64,000 nucleotides of DNA from Microvirga lotononidis (GTDB lineage Bacteria > Pseudomonadota > Alphaproteobacteria > Rhizobiales > Beijerinckiaceae): the NCBI RefSeq assembly GCF_034627025.1, contig NZ_CP141048.1, forward strand, positions 3,546,001 through 3,610,000, read 5' to 3'. Positions 53,791-61,583 of this stretch are shown piece after piece; the stretch's first letter is position 1; the number at the start of each line of letters is the position of its first letter. The notes beneath the pieces were generated by a model that saw nothing but the letters and a program-made list of their open reading frames with translations, was not told where the DNA came from and searched no databases. The translations under genes and the position numbers were made by a program.

Positions 53791-55010
53791 CGGGCGTTGA
53801 TCCATCCGCAATGCGGGCACGCCGAGCTCTCCAGGGCGGATTTGCGCGGCGGCACATAGCGGCTCGCCTTGACGGCCTCATGCCCGAGGATCGTCCAGAT
53901 TGGTTCGATCAGGCGCGGCAGGTGCGCGTTGTAGCCCATGGAATCGACGATGCTCAGATCGCTGTCGTTGACCTCGAACACGGTGAACTCGGCCCGGGTG
54001 CCGGGCGACAGCAGGTTCTCGGTCGGAAGGCCGATCACCTCCATCGGGGCCCTCGTCGAGGCGTCGATGACGGCCTCGAACGGCATGCCGACGGACAGGA
54101 GCTTCGACATGGTCGTGCCCATGTCCCAGACCGGATTGTCGAGGGAGCGAGCGTGTAGGTCCGTCGAGATCGAGAAGGGCAGGAGCCCGCGCTGAACCGC
54201 GAGTTCGGCCACCTTGAACGAGAAGGACGCGCCGCCATGGCCCACGTCGAGGCGGATGCCATCGTTGGCGCAGCGCTGCGCCAGCTGGAACAGGTCCTCG
54301 TCCTCCATGATGTTCGCTGCCGCCTTGCCGTTGAAGCAGTGGGTCACCACGTCGCCAGGGCCAAGGATCTCGAGCACCTCGTCGAAGACCGGGGGCGGCT
54401 CGCCCACATGCACCATCAGCGGCAGCTTGAGGATTTTGGCCACCTTCTTGGCGATCTTCACGGGCGTGATGCCCCAGGCGCCGACGATGACGCCGCTCGC
54501 CCGTACCTTGATGCCGATGATGATGTCCCGATTGGCCTCGACGCACGCGATGGTGCGGTCGATGTCGATGGAGCGCATGTCGATCAGTTCGCTCACACGG
54601 TTGCAGGCCACGAGTCCGATCGACCCGATGTTGAGGAACGCCTTGATGCGCTCCCGGGCCGGCTCGATGATGTATTCGCGGAAGCCGTGGAAATTGGCCT
54701 CGCCCGCCGAGCCGGCATCCACGATGGTCGTGACGCCGCGCTCGATGCCGCAGACCTGCGGCTTGATCGAGATGTCGGTGCCGCCGTGCCAGACATGGGC
54801 GTGGAGATCGACCCAGCCGGGCGACACGTAGGCGCCCTTGGCGTCGATGCGGCGGGCGCCGTCCGGCGCCTGGAGGGAATGGCCAACGGCGGCGATCCGT
54901 CCGTCGCCGCCGATCAGGATATCCGTCGCTTCCTGCGGCACGCCGCGGCCGAAGCCGACCGGCTTCGCGCCGGCGATCAGGAGGGGTGACGAGTCGTCTT
55001 GAAAAGTCAT
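53787..55010 (-). CDS. Dihydroorotase-like amidohydrolase/deacetylase, cluster D
   Basis: The 407-residue protein is an amidohydrolase-superfamily enzyme of the deacetylase branch. Metal ligands are visible: H70 and H72 in GWVDLHAHVWHGGTD, K168 (probably carboxylated) in IIGIKVRASGVIVG, H201 in LMVHVGEPPPVF, H224 in VTHCFNGKAAAN and D284 in ISTDLHARSL. Such proteins are often encoded beside SelA-like PLP enzymes and remove an acyl group before the PLP step. The gene lies between the permease and ATPase genes of the importer. It probably acts on the imported substrate in the cytoplasm. The C-terminal CPHCGWINAR contains a CxxC motif that is unusual for the family. Confidence 0.88.
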   Translation of the reverse strand: MTFQDDSSPLLIAGAKPVGFGRGVPQEATDILIGGDGRIAAVGHSLQAPDGARRIDAKGAYVSPGWVDLHAHVWHGGTDISIKPQVCGIERGVTTIVDAGSAGEANFHGFREYIIEPARERIKAFLNIGSIGLVACNRVSELIDMRSIDIDRTIACVEANRDIIIGIKVRASGVIVGAWGITPVKIAKKVAKILKLPLMVHVGEPPPVFDEVLEILGPGDVVTHCFNGKAAANIMEDEDLFQLAQRCANDGIRLDVGHGGASFSFKVAELAVQRGLLPFSISTDLHARSLDNPVWDMGTTMSKLLSVGMPFEAVIDASTRAPMEVIGLPTENLLSPGTRAEFTVFEVNDSDLSIVDSMGYNAHLPRLIEPIWTILGHEAVKASRYVPPRKSALESSACPHCGWINAR

Positions 55011-55014
55011 GTGA

Positions 55015-55878
55015 TCAAAGATCCTTTCTCAGGCGCGGATCGAGGAGATCGCGGAATCCGTCGCCGACCATCTGAAGCGAGAGAACCGACAGGATGATCG
55101 CGATGCCGGGAAACAGGGTCATCCAGTCGGCCTGTCCGATATATTGGCGGCCGGCCGCGATCATGGTGCCCCAGGTGGGGATCTCGGGGCTCACGCCGAG
55201 GCCCAGGAACGACAGGCCGGCTTCGGCCAGCATGGCGTAGGCGAAGATGAAGGTGCCCTGCACGAGGATGGGCGACAACAGGTTGCGCAGCACGTGCCGG
55301 GACATGATGCGCCAGGTCGGAACGCCGAGCGCGCGCGCGGCTTCCACATAAGGCAGCTCGCGGATGACCAGCGTGGAGGCCCGCACGATGCGGGCGAGGC
55401 GCGGCGTATAGACGATCCCGAGCGCCACGATCACGGTGACGAGGGATGGGCCAAGGGCGGCGACGAGCGCGATGGCGAGCAGAATGTCCGGGAAGGCCAT
55501 CATGGCGTCGATAATGCGGGCGATCGGCGTGTCGAGGCGGCGGAAGAAGCCCGCCACGAGGCCGAGCGTCACGCCGAACACGGCCGCGAAGGCGACCACC
55601 GAGGCGCCCACGAGCAGTGACAGCCGGCCCGCATAAATCGTCCGGCTGAACACGTCGCGGCCAAATTCGTCCGTTCCGAACCAGTATGTTCCGCCTGGCG
55701 GCTTGAGCCGGTTGACCACGGAGAGCCGGCTCGGAGAGTAGGGGGCGATCCACGGCGCGAGGATTGCCAGCACGGCGACGACGACGAGGATCAGGAGACC
55801 GATCATGACGGTCTTGCGGGTCACCAGGCGCGAGATGAAGCTCGCCTCGACGATGGCGGGGGAACCGACGGCGGCCAT
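55015..55878 (-). CDS. Dipeptide-type ABC transporter permease (DppC-like), cluster D
   Basis: The start at 55878 lies within the stop codon of the DppB gene (TGATG) and gives 287 residues. Key segments are YWFGTDEFGRDVFSRTIYAG, AFPDILLAIALVAALGPSLV, the EAA-type LVIRELPYVEAARALGVPTW and EAGLSFLGLGVSPEIPTWGT, with the end GDGFRDLLDPRLRKDL. All are canonical DppC features. The frame seems to extend far upstream but only as a shadow of the DppB gene. Confidence 0.93.
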   Translation of the reverse strand: MAAVGSPAIVEASFISRLVTRKTVMIGLLILVVVAVLAILAPWIAPYSPSRLSVVNRLKPPGGTYWFGTDEFGRDVFSRTIYAGRLSLLVGASVVAFAAVFGVTLGLVAGFFRRLDTPIARIIDAMMAFPDILLAIALVAALGPSLVTVIVALGIVYTPRLARIVRASTLVIRELPYVEAARALGVPTWRIMSRHVLRNLLSPILVQGTFIFAYAMLAEAGLSFLGLGVSPEIPTWGTMIAAGRQYIGQADWMTLFPGIAIILSVLSLQMVGDGFRDLLDPRLRKDL

Positions 55879-56819
55879 CAGTAGCGCACCCGCGGGTCGA
55901 CGAGCAGGTAGAGCATGTCGATTAGGAAGTTGATGAGCACGTAGAGCGCCGCCACGATCAGGAGCGCTCCCTGGATGACCGGGTAGTCGCGCCGCAGCAC
56001 GGCTGAGACCACGAGATTGCCGATGCCGGGAAGACCGAACACGGTCTCCGTCACCACAGCGCCCGACACGAGGAGCGCGGCCGTCAGGCCGATCACGGTC
56101 AGGACCGGAATGAGCGCGTTCTTGAAGGCGTGCTTCATGACGACCCGGACCTCGCCCATGCCCTTGGAGCGGGCGGTGCGCACGTAGTCGTCGTTGAGAA
56201 CGTCGAGCATGCTGGCGCGCGTGAAGCGCAGGATCAGGGCCGACGACACGACGCCCAGCGACAGGGCGGGAAGAACGAGATGGGACAGCCGCGTGAACAG
56301 TCCGGCGCCGGGCCCGCCATAGCCGGAGACCGGGAACAGGCCGAGGCGTACGGCGAAGAACTGGATCAGCAGCAGGCCGAGCCAGAAGCTCGGAATGGAG
56401 GCCGCCAGCATGGCGAGCGTGGTGGCGACCTGGTCGAAGAGCGAGCCGCGCCAGTAGGCCGACAGGATGCCCACGGGGATCGCGATCAGACCTGCGATGA
56501 GGATGGAGAATAGGGTGAGGAAGAAGGTCGGCTCGGCCCGTTCCGCCAGGGCCGTGAGGACCGGGCGGTTCAGGAAGATGGATTCGCCGAGATCGCCCCG
56601 GAGCAGTTGCCCGAAGAAGATGCCGTATTGGACGATGAGCGGCTGGTCGAGGCCGAGGCGGGCGCGCAGGCTCGCCACGTCCTGGGCAGTCGCGTCGGGG
56701 CCGAGCATGACGGCAGCGGGGTCGCCGGGAGCGATGCGCACAATGATGAACACGATCGTCACGACCACGAACATCACGGCCAGCATGCCGAGGAGGCGTT
56801 GAAGGATGTAGCGGCTCAT
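55878..56819 (-). CDS. Dipeptide-type ABC transporter permease (DppB-like), cluster D
   Basis: The 313-residue protein begins MSRYILQRLLGMLAVMFVVV, then RIAPGDPAAVMLGPDATAQD. The EAA loop is DYVRTARSKGMGEVRVVMKH, and SGAVVTETVFGLPGIGNLVV and NFLIDMLYLLVDPRVRY complete the family pattern. Six membrane helices are visible. It follows the binding-protein gene, from which it is separated by a hairpin at 56846-56865. Confidence 0.94.
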   Translation of the reverse strand: MSRYILQRLLGMLAVMFVVVTIVFIIVRIAPGDPAAVMLGPDATAQDVASLRARLGLDQPLIVQYGIFFGQLLRGDLGESIFLNRPVLTALAERAEPTFFLTLFSILIAGLIAIPVGILSAYWRGSLFDQVATTLAMLAASIPSFWLGLLLIQFFAVRLGLFPVSGYGGPGAGLFTRLSHLVLPALSLGVVSSALILRFTRASMLDVLNDDYVRTARSKGMGEVRVVMKHAFKNALIPVLTVIGLTAALLVSGAVVTETVFGLPGIGNLVVSAVLRRDYPVIQGALLIVAALYVLINFLIDMLYLLVDPRVRY

Positions 56820-56845
56820 GCGTCGTTCTGCTTGAGGAATGAGCA

Positions 56846-56865
56846 GGGAGCGCAGGCGCGCTCCC
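56846..56865 (-). terminator. 8-bp hairpin after the cluster D binding-protein gene
   Basis: GGGAGCGC (56846-56853) pairs exactly with GCGCTCCC (56858-56865), loop AGGC. It stands in the 60-base gap between binding protein and permease genes, the same arrangement as in clusters B and C. Confidence 0.55.
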
Positions 56866-56879
56866 CGGCTTGCCGGCTT

Positions 56880-58403
56880 TTACTTCTTGACCGAGACGTT
56901 CCAGAAGTAGGGCCACGGCGCGGGCACGACGCCTTCGAGTTTCGGAGACTGCGCCGAGAGGGCGTTGAAGTCGCCGATCTTGATGCTGGGTGTCTCGTCA
57001 TAAATGACCTTCTGGACCTCGGCCCACAAGGCAGGACGCTTCGCGGCATCGCTCTCCGTGTTGAAGGCGTCGACGGCCTTCTTGCGGGCAGGGCTCGACC
57101 ACCAGCCGGGCGAGCTCTCCGACAGCTGACCGATGAGTGCCGGCTCCGGCAGGAACGGGCTGTGCGTGATGTAGATGTCCCACAGGGCCGGATCGCCGCG
57201 CCGCTGGGTCAGGGTCGCCCAGTCGACCACCTGCAGGTCGACCGTGAAGCCCGCCTGTTTCAGGTACTCGGCCGCCACCTGGGCCATCTTGTAGTGGAAC
57301 TCGTACTGGCGGCTGGTGAGAATGCGCAGCGGCGCGCCGCTGTAGCTGGCCTTCTTCAGGAGCGCCTTGGCCTTGTCCGGATCGGCGACGTTGTAGCGGC
57401 CTTCGACGCCGGCATCCGTGTTCCAGACATAGCCCTTGGGATACATGGCTCCGTCAAGGGAGTAGAACTCGGGATTGCCGAAGGCCGCGGCCAGCATGTC
57501 TTCCATGCTGAGGGACAGACGCACGGCCATGCGGGTGTCCGTGTTGGCCATCACGCCCTGCTTCGTGTTCATCACGAAGACCGGCCAGCCGAACGGCTTG
57601 AGGATGACCGGCTTCGACGTCTGAATGTTCTTGATGCGGTCGTAAGATTCGACCGGGATCGAGTCCACATAGTCGAACTGTCCGGAGATCGCGCCCTCGA
57701 CGCGGGTGTTGGGATCGGGCACCGGCACGAAGCGGATCTCGTCGAGGATCGGCTTGCGCGCGCCGCCATAGCCGTTGCCGGCACCGTCGAGCGGCTTGTA
57801 GGCTTCGTTGCGCACGAGCTGAATGTACTGGTCGGGCTTGCGCTCCTTGAGCTTGTAGGGACCGGTGCCGACCGGGTCCTTCATGGGCACGTCCATTTTC
57901 TCCGACGGCATGATCACGGCCGCGGAGTTGTTGAAGGACAGGAGTGCCAGGAGTGGCGCGTACGGCGTCTTCAGGGTAATGCGCACGGTCGACGGATCGA
58001 CGGCTTCGAGCTTTTCGACATTGCTGGCGACCTGCTTGCCGCGCGAGGCTTGGTCCATCCAGCGCTTGAGGGAGGCAACGACGTCCTCGGACGTCATGTC
58101 GGAGCCGTCGTGGAATTTGATGCCGTCCCGCAGCTTGATCGTATAGACCTTGCCGCCGTCGGTGACCTCGGGAAGCGAGGCTGCAAGAAGCGGCGTGACC
58201 TTCCAGTCCTTGTCGAAGGTGAACAGCGTCTCGAAGAAGTGCTGGGTGACGATGCCGACTAGGTCCGCCGTCGACACCATCGGGTCGAGCGTCGGCGGCT
58301 CGCCGATCGTCGCCACGTTGATGACCCCTCCACTCGATTGAGCTAGAACTGGGCCTGATGCAACTATCGCTAAGCCTGAAAGCAACGCCTCTCTGATCCT
58401 CAT
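56880..58403 (-). CDS. Solute-binding protein of dipeptide-type importer (SBP family 5), cluster D
   Basis: The ATG at 58403 follows AGAGGGTGACC and gives 507 residues. The signal peptide is REALLSGLAIVASGPVLA with cleavage near LAQ-SS. The mature part shows NVATIGEPPTLDPMVSTADL, VYTIKLRDGIKFHDGSDMTS, EDVVASLKRWMDQASRG, YKPLDGAGNGYGG and YVDSIPVESYDRIKNIQTSK, the classical SBP family 5 pattern of glutathione and peptide-binding relatives. It is the first gene of the operon; the AT-rich stretch upstream should hold its promoter. The ligand is probably an N-acyl amino compound, judged from the deacetylase. Confidence 0.94.
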   Translation of the reverse strand: MRIREALLSGLAIVASGPVLAQSSGGVINVATIGEPPTLDPMVSTADLVGIVTQHFFETLFTFDKDWKVTPLLAASLPEVTDGGKVYTIKLRDGIKFHDGSDMTSEDVVASLKRWMDQASRGKQVASNVEKLEAVDPSTVRITLKTPYAPLLALLSFNNSAAVIMPSEKMDVPMKDPVGTGPYKLKERKPDQYIQLVRNEAYKPLDGAGNGYGGARKPILDEIRFVPVPDPNTRVEGAISGQFDYVDSIPVESYDRIKNIQTSKPVILKPFGWPVFVMNTKQGVMANTDTRMAVRLSLSMEDMLAAAFGNPEFYSLDGAMYPKGYVWNTDAGVEGRYNVADPDKAKALLKKASYSGAPLRILTSRQYEFHYKMAQVAAEYLKQAGFTVDLQVVDWATLTQRRGDPALWDIYITHSPFLPEPALIGQLSESSPGWWSSPARKKAVDAFNTESDAAKRPALWAEVQKVIYDETPSIKIGDFNALSAQSPKLEGVVPAPWPYFWNVSVKK

Positions 58404-58750
58404 GGTCACCCTCTTGCTCTATAATTATGTAATATTAGGTTTAGTTATGTCATAGTGGAGGCTTAAGGTTTCCAGGTCAATAGAGATTAGGAGCCGCTAA
58501 TCGACGGCAGGGCTTTGATCGGTTCCGCCGCAGTGTTCCGAGGTACTAGTAAGGCTATGCATTCAGGCTCGCAGGCGCAAAAGACCGCTTGTGGCACTGA
58601 GCTGAAGTTTGCCGAACGCCCGCTCATGCGGAGAACGCCAGACGTTAAAAAACGCGTGGGCGCCCCCTCGCTTTCTTCTGATCAGACAGCAATGGATAAA
58701 GATGAGAGCGATGGTGTCACAGCATTCCTTGGGGCTCGGGGAGGTTTGTC
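58404..58750. other. Intergenic region with operon promoter and recombination scar
   Basis: The left 60 bases are very AT-rich and should contain the cluster D promoter on the minus strand. The remainder carries no gene. Its right end leads with GGGGAGG into the chimeric frame at 58751 and may be the left part of an IS3-like element. Confidence 0.4.
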
Positions 58751-59194
58751 ATGCGCAAGAGGCGGTTCTCGGTGGAGCAGATCGTAGCGCCGCTCGAGCA
58801 CTACGACCGCCCGGCCAACCTGTTCGTGGCCGGCTTCATCGGATCCCCGTCCATGAACTTCCTGAAGGGCCGTCTGCAGGGAGGGCGCTTCATCTCGGAG
58901 AACGGCACGTCGCTTCCGGTGGCCAGCGCCCCGGCCGCCTCCGACGGCAAGCCGGTCATCTACGGCGTGCGACCGGAGCACTTCATCCTGGACGAGGCGA
59001 ACGGCCTGCCGGCCGAGGTGGCGGTGGTCGAGCCGACCGGCTCGGAGACGCAGGTCTTCGCCAAGTTCGGCGGCGCGGACGTGGTCGGCGTGTTCCGCGA
59101 GCGCGTCGACGCTCAGCCCGGCCAGCAGATCCGCGTCACCCCCGATCCGCGCCTCGTCCGCCTCTTCGACGAGCAGACCGGCAAGCGCCTCTGA
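58751..59194 (+). pseudogene. Chimeric remnant: IS3-like start joined to the C-terminus of a UgpC-type sugar ATPase
   Basis: The first 11 or so residues (MRKRRFSVEQI) look like the beginning of an IS3-family OrfA. From there the frame is the C-terminal third of a UgpC/MalK-type ATPase: APLEHYDRPANLFVAGFIGS, PSMNFLKGRLQGG, the TOBE/MOP region VIYGVRPEHFILDEANGLPA, and VVEPTGSETQVFAKFGGADV. The whole ATP-binding domain is missing. The join falls at VEQI, which occurs in both parents, so homologous bases may have guided the deletion. The frame is open but the product cannot hydrolyse ATP. Confidence 0.75.
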
Positions 59195-59206
59195 TCCGTG
59201 ACGTCC

Positions 59207-59302
59207 TCCACGTCATCACCGGCCTTGCCGGTGATCCCGAACCATTGAAGCGCAGCGCTTCACGCATCGGGCTGGCCCGGAAAAGCCCGGCCATGACGTG
59301 GA
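59207..59302. repeat. REP-like 96-bp inverted repeat element
   Basis: TCCACGTCAT (59207-59216) is the exact reverse complement of 59293-59302. Inside it are further hairpins, for example ATCACCGG-CCTTG-CCGGTGAT at 59215-59235. Palindromic units with CGTCAT and CCGG arms are common dispersed intergenic repeats in this group of bacteria. It lies between the UgpC remnant and the hydrolase gene. Confidence 0.6.
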
Positions 59303-59433
59303 GACTGTCATCTCGGCCAGAACAAGGGAGGCCGACACAAGTGTCGGTGCGATGCGCGAACCTGTTTCAACAATTGAATTCAGGCTCGCAGATGCTTAGG
59401 TTGCGCCCATCCTGCAACCGTCCCTTCAGGTCC

Positions 59434-60198
59434 ATGCGTTACTTCAATTCCGATGGCGTGAGCATCGCCTATATCGACGTTCCGCCCCACGAGGGCCAGG
59501 GCGATCCGATCCTTCTCATTCACGGTTTCGCCTCGAACCACGCGGTGAACTGGGTCAATACGCTCTGGGTCAAGACGCTGACGCGGGCGGGATACCGGGT
59601 GGTCGCCTTCGACAATCGCGGCCATGGCCAGAGCGAGAAGCTCTACGATCCCGTGGCTTACGATTCCTACCGCATGGCCGAGGACGGGCGCAGGCTGCTC
59701 GATCACCTGGGCATCGAGCGGGCCGACGTGATGGGCTATTCCATGGGCGCCCGCATCGCGGCCCATATGGCGCTCGCCTCGCCCGACCGCATGCGCTCCA
59801 TGCTGCTCGGGGGCTTGGGCATCCATCTCGTGGAAGGCGTCGGGCTGCCGCTTGGCATCGCCGACGCCATGGAGGCGCGCTCCCTCGACGATCTGACGGA
59901 CCCCATGCAGCGCATGTTCCGCGCCTTCGCGGATCAGAACGGCAGCGACCTCAAGGCGCTCGCCGCCTGCATCCGGGGTTCGCGGCAGGTTCTGTCGAAG
60001 GCGGAGGTCGCCTCCATCACGCTCCCGACCCTGGTCTCCGTCGGCACCGCCGACGACGTGTCGGGCTCAGGTCCGGAACTGGCCGCCCTGATGTCCAACG
60101 CGACGGCGCTCGACATCCCTGGGCGGGACCACAACCTCGCCGTGGGCGACAAGGTGCACAAGCAGGGCGTGCTCGACTTCCTGGCCAAAAGGCCATGA
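59434..60198 (+). CDS. Alpha/beta hydrolase
   Basis: I chose the ATG at 59434, preceded by TTCAGGTCC, giving 254 residues; the long open frame upstream runs through the UgpC remnant and is not coding. Features are ILLIHGFASNHAVNWVNTLW with the oxyanion-hole HG, VVAFDNRGHGQSEKLYDPVA, the nucleophile elbow VMGYSMGARIAAHMA with the serine, VSVGTADDVSGSGPEL with the acid residue and the histidine in IPGRDHNLAVGDK. The enzyme probably cleaves an ester, lactone or related bond. It is followed by a methyltransferase gene 13 bases downstream and may be in an operon with it. Confidence 0.9.
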   Translation: MRYFNSDGVSIAYIDVPPHEGQGDPILLIHGFASNHAVNWVNTLWVKTLTRAGYRVVAFDNRGHGQSEKLYDPVAYDSYRMAEDGRRLLDHLGIERADVMGYSMGARIAAHMALASPDRMRSMLLGGLGIHLVEGVGLPLGIADAMEARSLDDLTDPMQRMFRAFADQNGSDLKALAACIRGSRQVLSKAEVASITLPTLVSVGTADDVSGSGPELAALMSNATALDIPGRDHNLAVGDKVHKQGVLDFLAKRP

Positions 60199-60211
60199 CC
60201 GGAGGCCGCGC

Positions 60212-60703
60212 ATGACCCGGCTCGACAGCGCCATCCGGCGCCTGACCGCCCAGCGCGACCTGCTCGACTGGGCCTCCCGGGCGATCGGCCCTGCCGGGCT
60301 GGTGCTGGAGATCGGCCTCGGCAACGGGCGCACCTACGACCATCTGCGCGACCGGCTGCCCGGCCGCGCGATCTACGTCTTCGAGCGAGCGCCCGCCGCC
60401 CATCCTGACTGCTATCCCCCGGAAGGCTACCTGATCGTCGGCGACCTCTTCGACACCCTGCCGCCCTTCATCGAACGGCACGGCCGGGGTTCCGCCGCCC
60501 TGATCCATATCGATATCGGGACCGGCGACGAGGACGCGAACCTGAGCCTCGCCCGGCGCCTGTCGCCGCTCCTCGAAAGCCTGCTCCAGGCGGGCGGGAT
60601 CCTGCTCGGGGACCGCGCCTTCTCCATGCCATCGTGCCGGGACATTTCCGCCGACACGAAGGTGCCGGAAGGGCGCTATTTCGTGTACCAACGGGAGGCT
60701 TGA
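60212..60703 (+). CDS. Small class I SAM-dependent methyltransferase-like protein
   Basis: The 163-residue protein has motif I of SAM-dependent methyltransferases: GLVLEIGLGNGRTYDHLRDR. It continues with IYVFERAPAAHPDCYPPEGY (acidic residue after strand 2) and IHIDIGTGDEDANLSLARRL at strand 4. The length is short for the superfamily and the C-terminal substrate-binding part is reduced. The substrate is unknown. It is convergent with the crotonase gene; only two bases separate the two stops. Confidence 0.82.
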   Translation: MTRLDSAIRRLTAQRDLLDWASRAIGPAGLVLEIGLGNGRTYDHLRDRLPGRAIYVFERAPAAHPDCYPPEGYLIVGDLFDTLPPFIERHGRGSAALIHIDIGTGDEDANLSLARRLSPLLESLLQAGGILLGDRAFSMPSCRDISADTKVPEGRYFVYQREA

Positions 60704-60705
60704 GC

Positions 60706-61506
60706 TCAGCGCCCCTCGAAAACCGGGCTGCGCTTCTCCAGGAACGCCTTGCGTCCCTCGACGGCGTCGGCGCTGTCGAAGCACCGGTCGGCGAGGGCCA
60801 CCGGGTCGGCCTCGGGATGTCCGATCCCGACCGCCTCGTCGATGGCGGCCTTCGCGGCCTTGATCGTCAGGGGCGCATTGTCCGCGATCGTCTGCGCCAG
60901 GGACAGAACGGTCTCCTCCAGCCGGTCGTCAGGGACGACGCGCTGCACGACGCCGAGGCGGGCGGCCTCCTGGGCGTCGATCCGTCTGGCGGTGAAGAAC
61001 AGGTCCTTCGCGGCCGGAGCCCCCACGGCGGCGGTCACCAGCTTCATGGCGCCGGGCGGATAGCCGATCCCGAGGCGCGCGGCCGGGATGCCGAAGATGG
61101 CGCTCTCCGAGGCCACCCGCAGGTCACAGGAGAGGGCGAGGCCGAAGCCTCCTCCCAGGCAGAAGCCGCGGATCATGGCGATGACGGGCTTGGCGCAATG
61201 GGCGACCGCCCAGAAGGCGGCCTCGTTCGTGGCCTCGTAGCGCCGTCCGCCTTCCGCATCGGCCCGCAGGGTCGCGAACTCGCCGATATCGGCGCCCGAA
61301 GCGAAGGATTCCCGGCCCGCTCCCCGCAACACGACCACGCGCACCCGGGGGGCCCGGTCGAGGGCCGCCATGATGTCCGGAAAGGCTTTCCACATCTCCA
61401 GGTCCAGCGCGTTGTGCCTGGGGAGATTGTCGATGGAAAGCGTCGCAATGCCGCCGGACAGGGAAACGACAAGCTTGGACGTCGAGGGCGAAAAAGAGTA
61501 GGTCAT
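60706..61506 (-). CDS. Crotonase-superfamily protein lacking both hydratase glutamates
   Basis: The 266-residue protein has a complete crotonase fold: SIDNLPRHNALDLEMWKAFP, VLRGAGRESFASGADIGEFA with the oxyanion-hole segment, GFCLGGGFGLALSCDLRVAS and IDAQEAARLGVVQRVVPDDR. In enoyl-CoA hydratases the sequence GGGCELA carries the first catalytic glutamate and QPE..LG the second. Here they read GGGFGLA and IPAARLG, so both are absent. A hydratase reaction is therefore unlikely. Decarboxylase, isomerase or thioester hydrolase activities are known in relatives with altered residues. The gene is divergent from cysE. Confidence 0.88.
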   Translation of the reverse strand: MTYSFSPSTSKLVVSLSGGIATLSIDNLPRHNALDLEMWKAFPDIMAALDRAPRVRVVVLRGAGRESFASGADIGEFATLRADAEGGRRYEATNEAAFWAVAHCAKPVIAMIRGFCLGGGFGLALSCDLRVASESAIFGIPAARLGIGYPPGAMKLVTAAVGAPAAKDLFFTARRIDAQEAARLGVVQRVVPDDRLEETVLSLAQTIADNAPLTIKAAKAAIDEAVGIGHPEADPVALADRCFDSADAVEGRKAFLEKRSPVFEGR

Positions 61507-61583
61507 GGCTCTTTGGAACCTATGGTAAGGGGCCTGGGCTTCTTATCTATGAAGACGGTCAAGAAGTCGCCGAGGAGAGTAAG

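Noticed and set aside
56820..56916. Very long minus-strand frame of 633 codons across both cluster D permeases
   Set aside because: Its first 340 codons are a shadow of the DppB gene; only the DppC part from 55878 is real.
58609..59430. Long open frame running into the alpha/beta hydrolase gene
   Set aside because: It covers the UgpC remnant in another frame and the REP-like repeat, and has an arginine-rich unnatural composition. The hydrolase starts at 59434.
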